Source of the DNA: Desulfosporosinus fructosivorans
GTDB lineage: Bacteria; Bacillota; Desulfitobacteriia; Desulfitobacteriales; Desulfitobacteriaceae
Assembly: GCF_004766045.1 (NCBI RefSeq)
Contig: NZ_SPQQ01000001.1
Span: 434,001 to 498,000 of the forward strand
Direction of reading: 5' to 3'
Length of the DNA: 64,000 bases
Shown piece after piece: positions 25,065 to 34,244 of this stretch. Position 1 is the stretch's first letter; the number at the start of each line of letters is the position of its first letter. Both the position numbers and the translations under genes were made by a program. Under the pieces are notes generated by a model. It was not told the DNA's origin. It worked only from the letters and a program-made list of their open reading frames with translations, and did not search any database.

Positions 25065-27589
25065 AAGATCCTTGGATCGGACGAGCTACAGCTCTCTTGA
25101 TTGGGGGAGTCAGTGGCGCGTATTTACCAGAGCAAGCACGTCTTTGGGCGTTTGGGGTTCTCATATTACTGGGGGTACGCCTTGTATTTTGGCGGCCCCG
25201 TGATTTTTTTGGACGAGTGTTTCGGCCAGAAATCCTTTTGCTTGGCGCAAGTCTCTTATTTGGCAATGGGTATGGTGCACTAGCGGATCGAACTTTGTTA
25301 GATCCCATTTCTTTGGATCATGTGGGGATTGTTGGTCATATTCAGGATTGGAACATTTCTGAGGATAAAATTGTTGGCATAGTTCGTGTCGAGGAAGTTG
25401 AAGGTGGCACTTCAAAGGATACGTCGGATACGGCGGATACAGCGTATGCTCTGGGTGAACATTGGCGAGGATTATACGGACAGAGTTATCGGCTTACGGT
25501 TTATGCAGATAGATTGGAGCAGATTCCGGGAGAGTGGATGAGGGTACAGCAAGGAGATCGTGTAAGTTTCTTGGCACGTTTAGAGAGGCCTAAGCCGATT
25601 GGGACTCCCGGTGCATTTGACCTGCGCCTGTATTATGCGGTTCGGGGTTTAAGTGGCACGTTGAGTGCGCAAGGAGATGCAGTACTGCTTTCTGCTGGGC
25701 AGTCAAGTCTAACTTGGAAAATTCGCCAGCAGGTACGAAGTCGGCTTCAGGTCTGGGATCCTGAGGAAACGGGGGTGCTGGAGGGGATTCTCTTTGGGGA
25801 TTCCAGTCGTATTCCGGATGTGGTTCAAGAACGCTACAAGGTGACAGGCGTACTTCACGTCTTTGCGGCTTCAGGTTCTAATGTGGCCTTTGTGCTTGGA
25901 CTTTCTTGGATGTTATTGCGCTTTTTGCCTAAGCAGCTGCGAATCAGCGGAACGGTCGTGGTACTTTTACTGTATGCTGCACTTTGTGGAGGGAATGCCC
26001 CGATTGTTAGAGCGACTGTTTTGGGTATCGTCGTTCTGCTTGGTCGGTTAGGGCGAGGAAACGTGGCCACGCTACGTTGGCTGTGCTTAGCAGCGGTAGC
26101 CCTATTTATTCAAAATCCTTTAATCATTAAAGACCTTGGGTTTCAACTTTCCTTTGCAGCCGCTTGGGGGCTTGTTGTCTTGGCTCCTCGGATTCTCAAG
26201 GGAAAGTGGCTTGAACGCCTCCCTAAGTTATTGCGTTTCGCTGTCGCAGGTACATTAGCTGCGCAAGTCGCCACCCTACCGCTTCTGATTTCGGCGTTTC
26301 ATCGGTTATCGTTGATAGGATTTTTTGCGAATGTCTTTATCCTTTTCATTTTAGGCAGTGTGCTCGAAGTGGGACTCGTCGGGGTGATCCTCTCTTTTTC
26401 TGGGTGGCTATCTGCTCCTTTTTTTCAGGCAAGCCTCTGGCTTTTAGCAGGGACGAATACGATTTTGAAGATGTTGGCTGAAATACCGTACGCTGACGTC
26501 TGGGTGTTAAACCCAGGGCCCCTTTTTTGGATAATTTGGTATGGAGGAATGGGAATCATTCTTTGGGGAAGAGAGCGTGTGCTTTTTGCTGTCAAGGTGA
26601 GCTTGATTCAGCTTAGCAGAGGGTTAAGCGGTAGTGCTTTAAAGATTCTAGAACACTGTCCATTGAGATTACGCGGCGTCTTGCAGCGGTTACAGGTGAC
26701 TATGTTGACTCGGGTTAGGTTTCGAGAGTGGTTACCTATTCGTATCGGGGGAATAGTACTAATTGTTCTTTTCCTATGGAGTCCTTGGAATTTACAGAAT
26801 GATCTAGAAGTCGTACTGATCGATGTGGGGCAAGGGGATGCGATCTTAATCCGAACGCCTGAGAACCATGCTATCTTGCTGGATGCAGGACCGAGAAGTG
26901 ATCGGTTTGATGCTGGAGAGCGCATTGTCCTTCCTTATTTATTGCAAAGCAGAATTGGGCACTTAGATGCGTTATTGATTACTCATGAACATCAGGATCA
27001 TATCGGGGGTGTCCGGGCGGTGCTTGCCAATATTCCGACAGATTGGGTTGGTATTCCTGATGTCGCGGAGCAGTTAGAAAATGAGGAATGGCAGGAAGGA
27101 CTTCCCTTTGAGCTGCTCTATCAGTCGGAGAGATTACGGACGCTTCAAGTTGGAGATCGGATCGAGCTTGATTCAGGGGCGTGGTTGGACGTGTTAGGGC
27201 CAACTAAGGTTCTCAGAGGAACGCATTCGGATCCAAATAATAATTCCTTGGTGCTTAAGCTTAACTACATGGGGCAAAGTATTATGTTGACAGCGGATAT
27301 GGAGCAAGAAGAAATGGAAGAGATATTTGAAACTGGTGTCGATTTAGAAAACAGTATCTTCAAAGTACCTCATCATGGAAGCCGGTTTTCCTTGTATCAC
27401 CCTTGGTTGGACGGGATTCATCCTCAGGCTGTTTGTATTTCGGTGGGGAAGAATACGTTTGGGCATCCCTCACCAGAAGTTCTAAACTATTGGGAAGAGC
27501 GCCACATTCCAGTTTATCGGACGGATGAACATGGGACTATCCAATTTAGGATAGGTGAACGCGGAGTTGATATACTGCCAGGTCGTTAA
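25061..27589 (+). CDS. comEC: Competence DNA uptake channel ComEC/Rec2
   Basis: An 842-residue membrane protein that carries single-stranded DNA across the membrane. It has an N-terminal soluble OB-like region (DUF4131), a Competence core with about ten spans (ILFGDSSRIPDVVQERYKVT, HVFAASGSNVAFVLGLSW), and a C-terminal metallo-beta-lactamase-like domain with THEHQDHIGG and VPHHGSRFS, proposed to degrade the non-transported strand. Full length for the family. Coupled to comEA. comEC-holA-rpsT-spoIIP is a usual clostridial order, interrupted here by leuA and relics. Confidence 0.95.
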   Translation: MKDPWIGRATALLIGGVSGAYLPEQARLWAFGVLILLGVRLVFWRPRDFFGRVFRPEILLLGASLLFGNGYGALADRTLLDPISLDHVGIVGHIQDWNISEDKIVGIVRVEEVEGGTSKDTSDTADTAYALGEHWRGLYGQSYRLTVYADRLEQIPGEWMRVQQGDRVSFLARLERPKPIGTPGAFDLRLYYAVRGLSGTLSAQGDAVLLSAGQSSLTWKIRQQVRSRLQVWDPEETGVLEGILFGDSSRIPDVVQERYKVTGVLHVFAASGSNVAFVLGLSWMLLRFLPKQLRISGTVVVLLLYAALCGGNAPIVRATVLGIVVLLGRLGRGNVATLRWLCLAAVALFIQNPLIIKDLGFQLSFAAAWGLVVLAPRILKGKWLERLPKLLRFAVAGTLAAQVATLPLLISAFHRLSLIGFFANVFILFILGSVLEVGLVGVILSFSGWLSAPFFQASLWLLAGTNTILKMLAEIPYADVWVLNPGPLFWIIWYGGMGIILWGRERVLFAVKVSLIQLSRGLSGSALKILEHCPLRLRGVLQRLQVTMLTRVRFREWLPIRIGGIVLIVLFLWSPWNLQNDLEVVLIDVGQGDAILIRTPENHAILLDAGPRSDRFDAGERIVLPYLLQSRIGHLDALLITHEHQDHIGGVRAVLANIPTDWVGIPDVAEQLENEEWQEGLPFELLYQSERLRTLQVGDRIELDSGAWLDVLGPTKVLRGTHSDPNNNSLVLKLNYMGQSIMLTADMEQEEMEEIFETGVDLENSIFKVPHHGSRFSLYHPWLDGIHPQAVCISVGKNTFGHPSPEVLNYWEERHIPVYRTDEHGTIQFRIGERGVDILPGR

Positions 27590-27731
27590 CTTTAACCATC
27601 CTTAGGAGAAAGTAAATGCCTTATGCTTGTGTCTTTTGAAAAATTTAAGATAAAATATTCTTGGAATGTATAAAAAGGAAATACTGGGTAAGAATAGCAA
27701 GGAACATCTCTTTTCTCCTCCTCTTTCTTTT

Positions 27732-27763
27732 GCCCCTCCACGATCCGTGGGGGGCTTTTTTTT
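27732..27763 (+). terminator. intrinsic terminator after comEC
   Basis: GCCCCTCCACG (27732-27742) pairs with CGTGGGGGGC (27746-27755), followed by eight T. It lies about 140 bp past the comEC stop. Confidence 0.8.
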
Positions 27764-27858
27764 CAGGGCAGAAAGTATAAGTTGATGGTACCAAATAGAA
27801 ATGATAACTTTCTGGAAGGCCATATCAATATATGATTAGGGCACGGCTATAAAATTCT

Positions 27859-28010
27859 GTAAAAATTAATGCTTCTTGCCGACACACGCACCATGCTATT
27901 GATATAGTTCTCGACCTGGTGCAAAAACACAACTTAACACCGGAGCAAATTGATAATATTGTGGTTGAGACGGGCCCTATGGCGAATCACACTAAGACTC
28001 TGTTACTAAC
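27859..28010 (+). pseudogene. MmgE/PrpD-family gene relic
   Basis: The plus strand reads ASCRHTHHAIDIVLDLVQKH then NLTPEQIDNIVVETGPMANH, which matches the conserved CRHTHPAID region of MmgE/PrpD (2-methylcitrate dehydratase-like) proteins. Both sides are missing and the end overlaps the leuA 3' end on the other strand. It is a short remnant, best explained by gene replacement at this locus. Confidence 0.6.
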
Positions 28011-29515
28011 TCGGTATGCAAGTTTCTCTTATCTAAGGCGTTAATATAAGCTTTGGCACTGGCTTCAATAATATCTGTTGAAAACCCCTTTCCTACTACA
28101 AGACGACCATCATTATTGCGCAATTTTACAGTGGCCTCTCCTAGAGCCTCGCTACTCCGAGTCACAGACTTTAGGGTATAATCTTCTAGGATGGCAGTAT
28201 TGCCTGTTATCCTATCAATAGTGTTGAATAGAGCATTAACTGGACCGTTACCGCATGCGGCATCTGTGATCGTTTTGCCCGCTATTTCTAGGATTACGGT
28301 AGCTGTCGCCATCTCAACCCCATTTGTCGCGATAGACATACTTTGTAGCACAATACTGCTTTCAATACCTCCAGAATCCCCCATTAGGACATAGAGATCT
28401 TGATCAAACACTTCTTTCTTCTGATCCGCCAATTGTAAGAACCTTTGATATACGTCATCCAACTGAGCACCTTCTATGGTATACCCTAATTCCATCAGAC
28501 AATGTTGGAGTGCATGTCTTCCAGATCTTGCGGTAAGGCTGATGATATTTTGAGGTACGCCGATGGTTTCTGGTTGGATGATCTCATAGGTTTTCCTATC
28601 TTTTAAAACCCCATCTTGGTGAATGCCTGAGGCATGATTGAAGGCATTGGCTCCAACAATCGCTTTATGATCCGGTACAGTCACTCCGGTTATCCGAGAA
28701 ACAAGTCTGCTGGTGGCAGAAATTTCACGGGTGTTTATTTTGCTCTCTACTCCGTACCCGTCACGCCGGGTATATATGGACATGATGACCTCTTCTAAGG
28801 AAGTATTCCCTGCCCGCTCTCCGATACCGTTAATGGTTCCTTCCAATTGGCTCGCTCCCGCTTTGATACCGGCAAGGGAATTTGCCGTTGCCATTCCTAA
28901 ATCATTATGGCAATGAACACTGACGATGGCTCTATCAATATTCTTCACGTTATTGATAACATAATTAATCAGTTCTCCGTATTCCCAGGGGTTAGCATAG
29001 CCGACTGTATCTGGGATATTAACTACCGTAGCTCCAGCAGAAATCACATTCTCGATCACTCTAGCCAAGAACGTTGGGCTACTACGGAAAGCATCTTCAG
29101 CGTAAAACTCAACATCGCTCACGTATTTCTTGGCATACTTTACGGCAGCAACCGCCTGCTCCACGACTTGGTCGGGGGTAAGCTTCAATTTCTTTTCCAT
29201 GTGAACTGGAGATACCCCTATGCCCGTGTGGATTCGAGGGTATTCCGCGTTGTGTAACGCTTCAGCACAAAGATCGATATCTTGGACAGCAGCCCTTGTC
29301 AAACCACAAATGATGACTCCTTTAACTTCCTTAGCAATGGTTTTGACAGATTCCATGTCACCTGGCGAAGAAGCTGGGAAACCAGCTTCAATAATATCTA
29401 CGCCGAGCCTCACTAACTGGTGGCTAATCTCTAATTTCTCTTTGACATTCAGGGTTATACCCAGGGACTGCTCTCCATCTCTGAGGGTAGTATCAAAGAC
29501 ATATAATTTGCGCAT
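27992..29515 (-). CDS. leuA: 2-isopropylmalate synthase
   Basis: A 507-residue enzyme that joins acetyl-CoA and 2-oxoisovalerate, the first step in leucine synthesis. It has the HMGL-like TIM barrel with DTTLRDGEQ at the start, metal-binding HCHNDLGMATANSLAG and GIGERAGNTSLEEV, and a C-terminal allosteric LeuA dimer domain (from ~residue 385). Translation starts 14 nt after AAAGGAGG. It is preceded on the minus strand by a leucine T-box. It stands alone, apart from other leucine genes. The related nifV at 46236 lacks the C-terminal domain. Confidence 0.95.
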   Translation of the reverse strand: MRKLYVFDTTLRDGEQSLGITLNVKEKLEISHQLVRLGVDIIEAGFPASSPGDMESVKTIAKEVKGVIICGLTRAAVQDIDLCAEALHNAEYPRIHTGIGVSPVHMEKKLKLTPDQVVEQAVAAVKYAKKYVSDVEFYAEDAFRSSPTFLARVIENVISAGATVVNIPDTVGYANPWEYGELINYVINNVKNIDRAIVSVHCHNDLGMATANSLAGIKAGASQLEGTINGIGERAGNTSLEEVIMSIYTRRDGYGVESKINTREISATSRLVSRITGVTVPDHKAIVGANAFNHASGIHQDGVLKDRKTYEIIQPETIGVPQNIISLTARSGRHALQHCLMELGYTIEGAQLDDVYQRFLQLADQKKEVFDQDLYVLMGDSGGIESSIVLQSMSIATNGVEMATATVILEIAGKTITDAACGNGPVNALFNTIDRITGNTAILEDYTLKSVTRSSEALGEATVKLRNNDGRLVVGKGFSTDIIEASAKAYINALDKRNLHTELVTES

Positions 29516-29534
29516 CGTCTTTTCCTCCTTTAAA

Positions 29535-29855
29535 ATAAAAATAAACCCTTCGTCTCTGATTGAGACGAAGGGTTAGTTCGCGGTACCACTCAAGTTGACA
29601 GCAAATTGCCGTCTTCTCTGCAGATACGGGAGTTAATCGAGATTCGTGGTTCGTTGTTTGTTAATTTCGACTATCCGATATCTCCTTCCTTTTAACGGTG
29701 GAAGCTCCGTCCGAGCCTACTCTAATAAATTTCGGTCGGCTACTCGAGGAAGAGTTCCAAGTCGTTTCCATTACTGCCTTTCACCAAACGGCAGTTCTCT
29801 AGAATGGAAACAGGGCTGTACTATTTCCTCTCATCGTCATTTTAGCATTTTTAAC
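29535..29855 (-). promoter_or_regulatory. T-box riboswitch (leucine) for leuA
   Basis: On the minus strand, the T-box core GAGTGGTACCGCG (29580-29592) is followed by the terminator AACCCTTCGTCTC-type hairpin (29544-29556 with 29562-29574) and a T-rich end. The specifier is CTC (29752-29754, minus) in the context TTGGAACTC, identical to the leuS leader. Low charged tRNA-Leu should turn on leuA. Confidence 0.92.
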
Positions 29856-29883
29856 ATTCTACACTACTTTTTGCTATTGTCAA
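29856..29883 (-). promoter_or_regulatory. promoter of the leuA leader
   Basis: On the minus strand, TTGACA (29878-29883) and TAGAAT (29856-29861) are separated by 16 nt, directly before the T-box leader. Confidence 0.7.
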
Positions 29884-29990
29884 GTGTATTATTTGTCGTA
29901 AAGTTGGCGACACCCAAAGTTAGGCAATTGTCATTATAGGTCCCTTCAAAATTAAAGGGTTCCTATTCAAACTTTCTGTACTTTATACAA

Positions 29991-30449
29991 TCATATGAGT
30001 CTAATTGGAATGATATAATTTTTACTATCAAATGCCATTAGTTCTTCCTTCATGCAAAGCACGGCCCCATTTCCGCGGTCTATATTTGCTCTATCTAGTG
30101 TATTAAATACATGAGTTAATTGTGATGCAGGTGATGCAGTTTTCTTAATTTCAATGGGGGATAGCTTTCCATCAGCTTCAATTATCAAATCGATCTTCTT
30201 CATATCTTTATCACGATAATAATATATGAAGGGTGTTTTTGCTGAGTTATTGTAGCTTTTAAATATTTCACTGACCACATAATTTTCTAGCACAGCCCCA
30301 TTCATTGCGCCACTCTCAAGTGTTTCTGGACTACTCCATTTTGTAAGATAGGTACAAAGACCTGTAGCCAAGGCTAGTGGAAGTGTATCGAACCCATAAG
30401 CGGTCCTGGTATGACCAATATAGTGAAAATGAAAATAGACATTAATCAA
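29991..30449 (-). pseudogene. C-terminal fragment of an AAA ATPase with DUF4143
   Basis: The 152-codon frame matches only the C-terminal DUF4143 part of a common ATPase family: CTYLTKWSSPETLESGAMNG, LENYVVSEIFKSY, YYYRDKDMKKIDLIIEADGK, LSPIEIKKTASP. The first ~25 codons look unrelated and the whole ATPase domain is missing, as is a ribosome site. Full family members have about 400 residues. It is a truncated relic. Confidence 0.75.
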
Positions 30450-30486
30450 CTCCGAAAATGTGGCTTAGAAGTACCAGAGTTTGACT

Positions 30487-30513
30487 GTAACACCGCCCGT
30501 GGGGAGGTGTTAC
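30487..30513. terminator. hairpin upstream of holA
   Basis: GTAACACC (30487-30494) and GGTGTTAC (30506-30513) with GC-rich interior CCGTGGGG. No T-run follows; may be a terminator part or a repeat end. Confidence 0.4.
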
Positions 30514-30516
30514 GTT

Positions 30517-30580
30517 CCTGTTCGAGTCTTGGCTGCAGCCATCCATGAGCAGCGCTCGGCGCTAGCCAAGTTTTCGTTAT
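30517..30580 (+). repeat. copy 2 of a two-copy motif, terminator-like
   Basis: Begins CTGTTCGAGTC and ends GGCGCTAGCCAAGTTTTC then TTATGG. CTTGGCT and AGCCAAG pair as a hairpin followed by TTTTC. The first copy is at 6918. Both lie upstream of housekeeping genes (nadD, holA). Confidence 0.5.
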
Positions 30581-30656
30581 GGAAAGAGTTATAATTAGCT
30601 CTTTATCTGGCTTTTTTTGGTGGTCTCAATTAAAATAGGCAAAGGGGGTGGCAAAA

Positions 30657-31661
30657 ATGCGTGAGATTGAACGAATTAAGGAAAGTGTAGCGAGCGGGAA
30701 GGTTGCAACCGTTTATTTGTGGTATGGGGAAGATCGTTTTCTAATTCAAGAGGGATTGAAGGTCCTTAAGTCGTTCCATTTCATGACGGATCCGTCTGGA
30801 AGTGGAATGGAAGTAGTTTCTGCTAAAGAGTTGTCACCAGCTGTCATTGTAGAGCGGGCAAATACAATGTCTTTTTTTGCCAATCGCCTGCTGATCGTTG
30901 AAGATGTGAATTATTTTCAAGATGGGCAGACGGCAGATTTGGAGCCGTTTTTGGACTACTTTGCTAACCCCAATCCCAGGACGTGCCTTTTGTTTATCGC
31001 TGAGAGTGTGCATAGAGGAAGAAAGTTTTACAAGGCTTTAGATAAAACCGGGGAGATTATGGAATTCTGCGCACCGAAACGACCGCAGGAATGGCTTACT
31101 TGGGTTCAGTCGGAATTAAAAGTACGTGGAAAATCGATGAATACTCAAGTCGCATCTCAATTTATTGAATGGACGGGACACCATACTGGCGTTTTGTCTC
31201 AAGAGTTAGATAAACTTATCGTATTTGTGGGAGAACGCCAGAAGATCACGTCGGAAGATATTAAAGCGATTACTCCTCAATCAATTGAAACAAGTATCTT
31301 TGATCTTTTGGACGCAGTAGCCAGTCGGTCCTCTGCAAAGGCTCTCCAAGCCTTAAGAGACGTGTTGCGTAAAGAACCTGCCTTAAAGGTCTTAGCGTTG
31401 CTGGTTCGACAAGTCCGACTACTACTGGGGTGTGACGCTTTGCGTAAGCGCGGGGGAAATGTTGCTGAAGCTCCCTCCGTATTAGGAATTTCGCCTTATG
31501 AAGCTCAAAAAATCTGGCAACAATCTGTTAGGTTATCGACGGGGCAGCTTTCCAAGGCGTTGTCAGAGTGTTTAAATACAGACTTAGCTATGAAAACTGG
31601 GGGCGGTGATCCGGGATTATTGCTGGAAATAATGCTTATTAAATTTTGTGAGGGTCCGTGA
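30657..31661 (+). CDS. holA: DNA polymerase III delta subunit
   Basis: A 334-residue clamp-loader subunit that opens the sliding clamp. The N-terminal AAA-like part has VYLWYGEDRFLIQEGL and the C-terminal helical collar has LLDAVASRSSAKALQALRDV. ATG 30657 is preferred over GTG 30648, as AAAGGGGG (30640-30647) is then 9 nt away. rpsT lies downstream in reverse orientation, the usual neighbourhood. The last bases form the 5' arm of a structured repeat (31652-31865). Confidence 0.93.
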   Translation: MREIERIKESVASGKVATVYLWYGEDRFLIQEGLKVLKSFHFMTDPSGSGMEVVSAKELSPAVIVERANTMSFFANRLLIVEDVNYFQDGQTADLEPFLDYFANPNPRTCLLFIAESVHRGRKFYKALDKTGEIMEFCAPKRPQEWLTWVQSELKVRGKSMNTQVASQFIEWTGHHTGVLSQELDKLIVFVGERQKITSEDIKAITPQSIETSIFDLLDAVASRSSAKALQALRDVLRKEPALKVLALLVRQVRLLLGCDALRKRGGNVAEAPSVLGISPYEAQKIWQQSVRLSTGQLSKALSECLNTDLAMKTGGGDPGLLLEIMLIKFCEGP

Positions 31662-31865
31662 GACACGTCCTCGGCCATGCGCGGTCGTCGTGCCAAACTA
31701 GGGCGTTAGTCCTTGATGCAAGCGGGCAGGATTCCCGGCCAATGCATCCTTGTCGCAGGGCCGGCGGGAAACATCCTTGTTTCCCGTCCTGCTTTAGGTA
31801 AGAGGATTAAAGCCGAGTTTGGCTACGACGAACACGAAGGCGTCGGAGCGTGTGATCACGGACCC
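31652..31865 (+). repeat. structured repeat, diverged copy D
   Basis: Outer stem GGGTCCGTGAGACACG (31652-31667) pairs with 31849-31865; GCCAAACT (31692-31699) with AGTTTGGC (31816-31823). Inside, a GCAGGA/TCCTGC stem closes two hairpins, CCGGCC/GGCCGG and CGGGAAA/TTTCCCG, whose loops carry CATCCTTG. This is the same architecture as copy A with different bases. Its first arm overlaps the holA stop codon. Confidence 0.75.
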
Positions 31866-32150
31866 TTTGGTCTGGGGTCGACGGAGATTAGGAACGACGG
31901 AGTGGCCCGTGGCGTTGTCTGCGTTTATTGACGCAGAGACACTTTGTGTGCGTTATAGGAATAAGTGTGCGAGTTTGGTTACGACAAGGGAATAGGCGTC
32001 GGAGCGTGTGATCGCGGACCCTCCGAGCTGAGGCGCCGGGTAGGAACTGGGGACGGCCTGTTTCCGCTCTACGGAAAAGGCGGGACGTGTCTCGTGCAAG
32101 TCTTGGGGACGGAGAGGGAGTGTCTTGCAGAGCTCGCTTAAAAAAGCAAA
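31866..32150. repeat. partial structured-repeat arms
   Basis: A second 3' arm (CGAGTTTGGTTACGACAAGG ... GGAGCGTGTGATCGCGGACC, about 31969-32020) duplicates that of copy D, followed by GACGTGTCTCGTGCAAG and other short palindromes. No coding signal is supported. Confidence 0.55.
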
Positions 32151-32151
32151 C

Positions 32152-32191
32152 AAAAAAAGTAAGCAACAATTTAATTTGTCGCTTACTTTTT
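32152..32191 (-). terminator. terminator of rpsT
   Basis: AAAAAAAGTAAGC (32152-32164) and GCTTACTTTT (32181-32190) form a hairpin with inner ACAA/TTTGT pairing; on the minus strand it ends in a U-run. It lies 15 bp past the rpsT stop. Confidence 0.8.
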
Positions 32192-32204
32192 AGTCCGTTA
32201 TGTC

Positions 32205-32477
32205 CTACCCTACTTTGGCAAAAGCTTTAACGAATCTACTCGTAAGACGGGATTTCTTGCGAGCTGACAGGTTCTTATGAATCAAACCCTTGGAGGAGGC
32301 TTTATCCAAAGCACACATAGCCTTTTTCAAAGCGAGTGCTGCAGTTTCGGAATCCGTTGTGATTGATTCTTCAAAACGACGAATAGTCGTCCGTAAGAAA
32401 GATTTCGCAGCAGCATTCTTAATCATGCGGGCTTTTCCTAACTCAACTCTTTTGATGGCGGATTTAATGTTTGGCAC
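32205..32477 (-). CDS. rpsT: 30S ribosomal protein S20
   Basis: A 90-residue basic helical protein of the small ribosomal subunit that binds 16S rRNA. The start MPNIKSAIKRVELGKARMIK and the C-terminal IHKNLSARKKSRLTSRF are diagnostic. GGGGGTGAC precedes the ATG on the minus strand. It is convergent with holA, as often seen in Clostridia. Confidence 0.96.
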   Translation of the reverse strand: MPNIKSAIKRVELGKARMIKNAAAKSFLRTTIRRFEESITTDSETAALALKKAMCALDKASSKGLIHKNLSARKKSRLTSRFVKAFAKVG

Positions 32478-32678
32478 TAATAGTCACCCCCTTTGGTTAT
32501 TGATACTCCTTGCTTGTTACACAAACTATATTTTAACATCAGGCTGGGAATTTATCAAGGAAAATCAATTAATAAATGATTTATTAATAAATTTTGTTAT
32601 TATTGTTTAAACTAAGTCAGTAGGAAAGGGTTTAAGAAATAAAGTAAATCCAAAACAAATGAATGGAGGGTACAAATA

Positions 32679-33008
32679 ATGTTAGGAATGATCGTACGGT
32701 TTGTTGTTTCAGCTCTAGTTTTACTCTTGGTAAGTTACATTGTCCCAGGACTCAAAGTGAATGGTTTTACCGGAGCTTTGATCGCAGCAGTAGTGATCGC
32801 TGTACTGGGCTATGCTATTGAAAAGTTATTCGGTGACAAAATTACACGGACGGGTCGGGGGGCGGTTGGGTTTATTACGGCGGCTGTCGTCATTTACTTT
32901 AGTCAGTTTATTGTTCCCGGCTATATTACTGTTTCAATTATCGGCGCTTTATTGTCCTCACTCGTTATTGGAATTGTCGATAGCTTTGTTCCAACGACGC
33001 TTCGTTAG
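32679..33008 (+). CDS. phage holin-4-like membrane protein (YvlD type)
   Basis: A 109-residue protein with four hydrophobic segments (FVVSALVLLLVSYIVPGL, ALIAAVVIAVLGYAI, GFITAAVVIYFSQFIVPGY, SIIGALLSSLVIGIVDSFVP) of the Phage_holin_4_2/YvlD family (PF04020). Despite the name, chromosomal members are not linked with lysis and their function is unknown. GGAGGG precedes the ATG. Lies between rpsT and spoIIP where a gpr protease gene is often found. Confidence 0.85.
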   Translation: MLGMIVRFVVSALVLLLVSYIVPGLKVNGFTGALIAAVVIAVLGYAIEKLFGDKITRTGRGAVGFITAAVVIYFSQFIVPGYITVSIIGALLSSLVIGIVDSFVPTTLR

Positions 33009-33070
33009 TTGAGAACTAAAAGGATCAAGTACCTATTCAACTAAAAATCTTCTTGATAATGTTCTACCTT

Positions 33071-33119
33071 GGACTTGTCCCTCATAATTCTTCTATAAAA
33101 GAGGAAGGGGGACAAGTCC
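33071..33119 (+). promoter_or_regulatory. hairpin covering the spoIIP ribosome site
   Basis: GGACTTGTCCC (33071-33081) pairs perfectly with GGGACAAGTCC (33109-33119). The only purine-rich site before the TTG start of spoIIP (GAGGAAGGGG, 33101-33110) overlaps the 3' arm. It may control translation or act as a terminator (TTTTG follows). Confidence 0.55.
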
Positions 33120-33120
33120 T

Positions 33121-34218
33121 TTGTTACGGGAAGATTTTTTTCATCGGCAAAAAAAACATTACCGAATATGGAGAGTGAGAGAATGGGCGCGAGGATTCCT
33201 TTTAGTCTTGGTAAGCATTCTAGTTATCATGGGACTGGCTTATGCCCTCAAGAGTGGGAGTTCTCGTCAAATAATTGGATTTCTAGCTCAACAGTCGTTT
33301 CCCTTTGAAGCAATTTTAATGGAAGGGGTTCCTGGTTATTCTCAGCCTGAGCGCGCTCGCTTAGATCTTGTAAGGAATCAAGGGGCGGCGGTCGGTATGT
33401 TTTTATTAACAGGTGTGAATATTGCAGATCCCCGGACATTTTTTCTGGGCTATTTATCTCCCCCACCTCAAGGGCCTGTGTGGTTAGGGTGGGCTTATAA
33501 TCCTAATGATCCAGAGTTTGAAGGTCCAATTCTTGAACCGATCGAACCTCAAAAGCCTGATGGAAACACGGATCCAAATCCGCCAGCGCCAGCGCCAGAG
33601 CCAGTGCCAGGGGCGAAAGAAGTTTTGGTAGGAATATATAATACGCACAACAGTGAGAGTTATGCAGGAGACGGAGGATTGGAACATGAGTTTGGCAAAA
33701 ATGGGGAAGTCGTAACGGTGGGAGAAACACTTAAGAAAGCTCTTGGACAAAACGGAATTAGTGCTGCTCACTCCTTGGAAATACATGATGCGCTGGATTT
33801 CATGAAAGCGTATAGCAAATCGGTTGTTACTGCAACCAAAATGACCAAAGATTATCCTTCCATGAAGGTATTAATTGACGTTCATAGAGATGGATTCCCT
33901 CTTGGGGTTCCAAAGTCAACGATCATGGTAAAGGGGAAAAGTGTGAGTAGGGTGATGGTGGTGATAGGAAAGCAGAATCCGCACTGGGAAAAGAATGAAG
34001 CTTTAGCAAAAGAACTCATGGCCATAGGGGAAAAGAAATATCCTGGGCTGTTTAAAGCAAACATTAGTTATGCAGCTAATGCGCGGTATAATCAACATCT
34101 TTCTGACGGCGCGTTATTGTTAGAATTTGGGTCTCAGTTAAATTCGACAGAGGAATCAAATGGTGCAGCTGAAGCCGTGGCGGAGATTTTGGCTGATTAT
34201 TTAAAGAAAGTGTCTTAA
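33121..34218 (+). CDS. spoIIP: Stage II sporulation protein P
   Basis: A 365-residue peptidoglycan amidase/endopeptidase that works with SpoIID and SpoIIM during forespore engulfment. One N-terminal span (GFLLVLVSILVIMGLAYAL) anchors it outside the membrane; a Pro-rich linker (NPPAPAPEPVPGA) leads to the SpoIIP domain with NTHNSESY (catalytic His), VLIDVHRDG and LLEFGSQLNSTEE. The start TTG 33121 lies inside the context of a hairpin. Mother-cell sigma-E control is expected from the family but no promoter was assigned. Confidence 0.93.
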   Translation: MLREDFFHRQKKHYRIWRVREWARGFLLVLVSILVIMGLAYALKSGSSRQIIGFLAQQSFPFEAILMEGVPGYSQPERARLDLVRNQGAAVGMFLLTGVNIADPRTFFLGYLSPPPQGPVWLGWAYNPNDPEFEGPILEPIEPQKPDGNTDPNPPAPAPEPVPGAKEVLVGIYNTHNSESYAGDGGLEHEFGKNGEVVTVGETLKKALGQNGISAAHSLEIHDALDFMKAYSKSVVTATKMTKDYPSMKVLIDVHRDGFPLGVPKSTIMVKGKSVSRVMVVIGKQNPHWEKNEALAKELMAIGEKKYPGLFKANISYAANARYNQHLSDGALLLEFGSQLNSTEESNGAAEAVAEILADYLKKVS

Positions 34219-34244
34219 GCTAATAGCGAAGTTCGCTTTCAGAC

